A stretch of 64,000 bases of DNA from Demequina salsinemoris (GTDB taxonomy: Bacteria; Actinomycetota; Actinomycetes; Actinomycetales; Demequinaceae). Positions 63,030-64,000 of the stretch are shown here, piece after piece. How positions within the stretch are numbered: the stretch's first letter is position 1; each line of letters starts with the position of its first letter. Made by a program: the position numbers and the translations under genes. The DNA is taken from positions 663,873 to 727,872 of the forward strand of contig NZ_BBQZ01000002.1 of assembly GCF_000974805.1 (NCBI RefSeq), given 5' to 3'. A model generated the notes under the pieces. The model worked only from the letters and a program-made list of their open reading frames with translations, did no database searches and had not been told where the DNA came from.

Positions 63030-64000
63030 TTGTCCTCCTCGTCCGCGGGCGCCTCGGCAGGCGCCTCCGCGTCCATCGTCTCGTCAGCGTCAGTGGACGA
63101 TGCGGGACCCCGGTCCTCGTCTACGTCCACCTCATCGTCGTCGTCCACCTCATCGTCGTCGGCGGACTCGTCCAGCCACACCTCTGCGGTGTCATAGAGG
63201 ATGACGTCGTCAAGGAACGGATCGACAGGGACCTCGGGCTCGGGGACCTCCGCCTCGAGTGCCTCCGCCTCCTCGACGCGACCCAGCGAGCGAAGCACCT
63301 CGGCCTTCGCTGCGACGATCCGCAGACGCTGCGCGTCATCGACGGGCTTGAGGCGGCCGAGGTGCACCAGAGCGGCCTCCCCCTCGCCGAGGTCCATGCG
63401 GGCGCCAGCGACGACGACCTCGAGCTCGACCTTCGCCTCGGGCGACAGGCCAGAAGCGCCTTCCTCGCGGGCGATCTCAAGCGCGCGCTCGGGGCGTCCG
63501 AGTCCACGCTCGCAGTCCGCCATCAGGGGAAGGTGCTCGTTGGAACCGTTCAGTCGGCGCACGGTGCGCAGCTCACGAAGCGCCTCAGCGAAGCGACCGG
63601 TGGCGTAGGCCGTCAGGGCCGCCGCCTCACGGACAACGTCCACACGGCCGGCGCGCTGCGAAGCGACTTGCGCGTGCTGATACGCCGTCTCGGGGTCGTA
63701 GTCGAGCAGTCGTCCCGCCATCACCAGGTGGCGGCCGACGTCCTCGGCGTTGTCCTTGCTCAACGTGCGAAGGCGTGCCTTGACATCGCGGTCAAGCTCG
63801 TTGAACGAAACCTCGTCAGGGATCTCCGGCGCCTCGACACGGGGACGAGTCGCGCGCTCAGCCTGTCCCGGACGGGCCCCGCGGTCACGGTCGGCCTGAG
63901 GTCCACCCATGCCCCGACCGGGGCGTGCGCCGCCCCTGCCGCCTTCGTAGCCTCCGCGACGGTCGTCGTCGCGGCTGCCGCGGTAGCCACCATCGCGGCT
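63026..64000 (-). CDS. TPR-repeat protein with Arg/Gly-rich N-terminus (partial, N-terminus outside window)
   Basis: 324 residues are visible and the frame is still open at the right edge, so the start is outside. From the edge inward there is a low-complexity Arg/Gly/Asp stretch (RDGGYRGSRDDDRRGGYEGG type), then EIPDEVSFNELDRDVKARLRTLSK, then TPR-like helical repeats (AGRLLDYDPETAYQHAQVASQ and further), and a very acidic tail ending ADEEDK. Rv1691 is the positional counterpart. An internal ATG at 63910 is not the likely start because the RGG-like frame continues beyond it. Confidence 0.85.
   Translation of the reverse strand, partial: SRDGGYRGSRDDDRRGGYEGGRGGARPGRGMGGPQADRDRGARPGQAERATRPRVEAPEIPDEVSFNELDRDVKARLRTLSKDNAEDVGRHLVMAGRLLDYDPETAYQHAQVASQRAGRVDVVREAAALTAYATGRFAEALRELRTVRRLNGSNEHLPLMADCERGLGRPERALEIAREEGASGLSPEAKVELEVVVAGARMDLGEGEAALVHLGRLKPVDDAQRLRIVAAKAEVLRSLGRVEEAEALEAEVPEPEVPVDPFLDDVILYDTAEVWLDESADDDEVDDDDEVDVDEDRGPASSTDADETMDAEAPAEAPADEEDK

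Noticed and set aside
63065..63180. Apparent GTC/CTC-rich tandem repeat near the right edge
   Set aside because: It is the Asp/Glu-rich C-terminal tail of the TPR protein, not an independent DNA repeat or CRISPR.

Overview
The window is very GC-rich (about 70% by eye) chromosomal DNA from an actinomycete. Supporting features are an ARC/Mpa proteasome-type ATPase, a GlgM/GlgC divergent pair, an InhA-like enoyl reductase, a perfect actinobacterial LexA box (TCGAAC-N4-GTTCGA), the imuA-imuB-dnaE2 mutasome, a SufR-led suf operon, and gene order matching several Mycobacterium tuberculosis neighbourhoods (Rv2115-Rv2141 and Rv1691-Rv1700). No mycolate-specific gene is seen. A member of Micrococcales (Cellulomonas/Demequina-like) is my best guess, but the order is inference. 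About 63 protein genes and one tRNA-Leu fill the window almost completely. No CRISPR array, insertion sequence, prophage or rRNA gene was seen.

Layout. 1-11.7 kb: proteasome-associated neighbourhood (arc, truncated by the left edge; trmI; M50 protease; RecB-like nuclease; chemoreceptor; HAD phosphatase; PAC2 protein; uppP; aldo/keto reductase; small DUF genes; M20 peptidase; tRNA-Leu). 12-15.3 kb: an unrecognised gene next to a K+-dependent-type membrane pyrophosphatase, then a 48-residue GPGG membrane protein. 15.4-23.5 kb: a DNA-damage block on the minus strand, imuA-imuB-dnaE2 under a LexA box, followed by an Ada-AlkA fusion and ogt. 23.6-28.7 kb: TrmH-type methylase, membrane protein, SPFH/NfeD pair, TauE exporter and a cysteine-free Rrf2 regulator. 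28.7-36.3 kb: ABC ATPase, glgM/glgC, serB, SixA phosphatase, fabG-fabI, SURF1. 36.3-42.3 kb: ABC-F protein, bioY-bioM-bioN, APC permease, DUF1697. 42.3-48.8 kb: sufR-B-D-Rieske-C-S-U-T. 49-54.6 kb: hydrolase, GntR regulator, ctaA, threonine dehydratase, PEBP lipoprotein, Nudix hydrolase. 54.6-64 kb: pyrG, mctB/steB, steA, recN, nadK, tlyA, a 56-residue protein, a HAD-IIA phosphatase and a TPR protein running off the right edge.

How the genes work together. Four coherent systems stand out: inducible mutagenesis plus alkylation repair; Fe-S cluster assembly with its own sensor; biotin uptake by an ECF transporter; and glycogen/maltose-1-phosphate synthesis. The rest is mostly housekeeping. Many transcripts look leaderless: at least fourteen genes have TANNNT exactly 6 or 7 nt before the start codon and no ribosome binding site. 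Less ordinary signals are a 10-base word (GGGACGATGC) strongly enriched in the intergenic DNA, a four-copy inverted 22-base element at 41.6-41.75 kb, overlapping divergent -10 boxes at 6.4 kb, and candidate operators before suf, tauE, bioY and the hydrolase gene.
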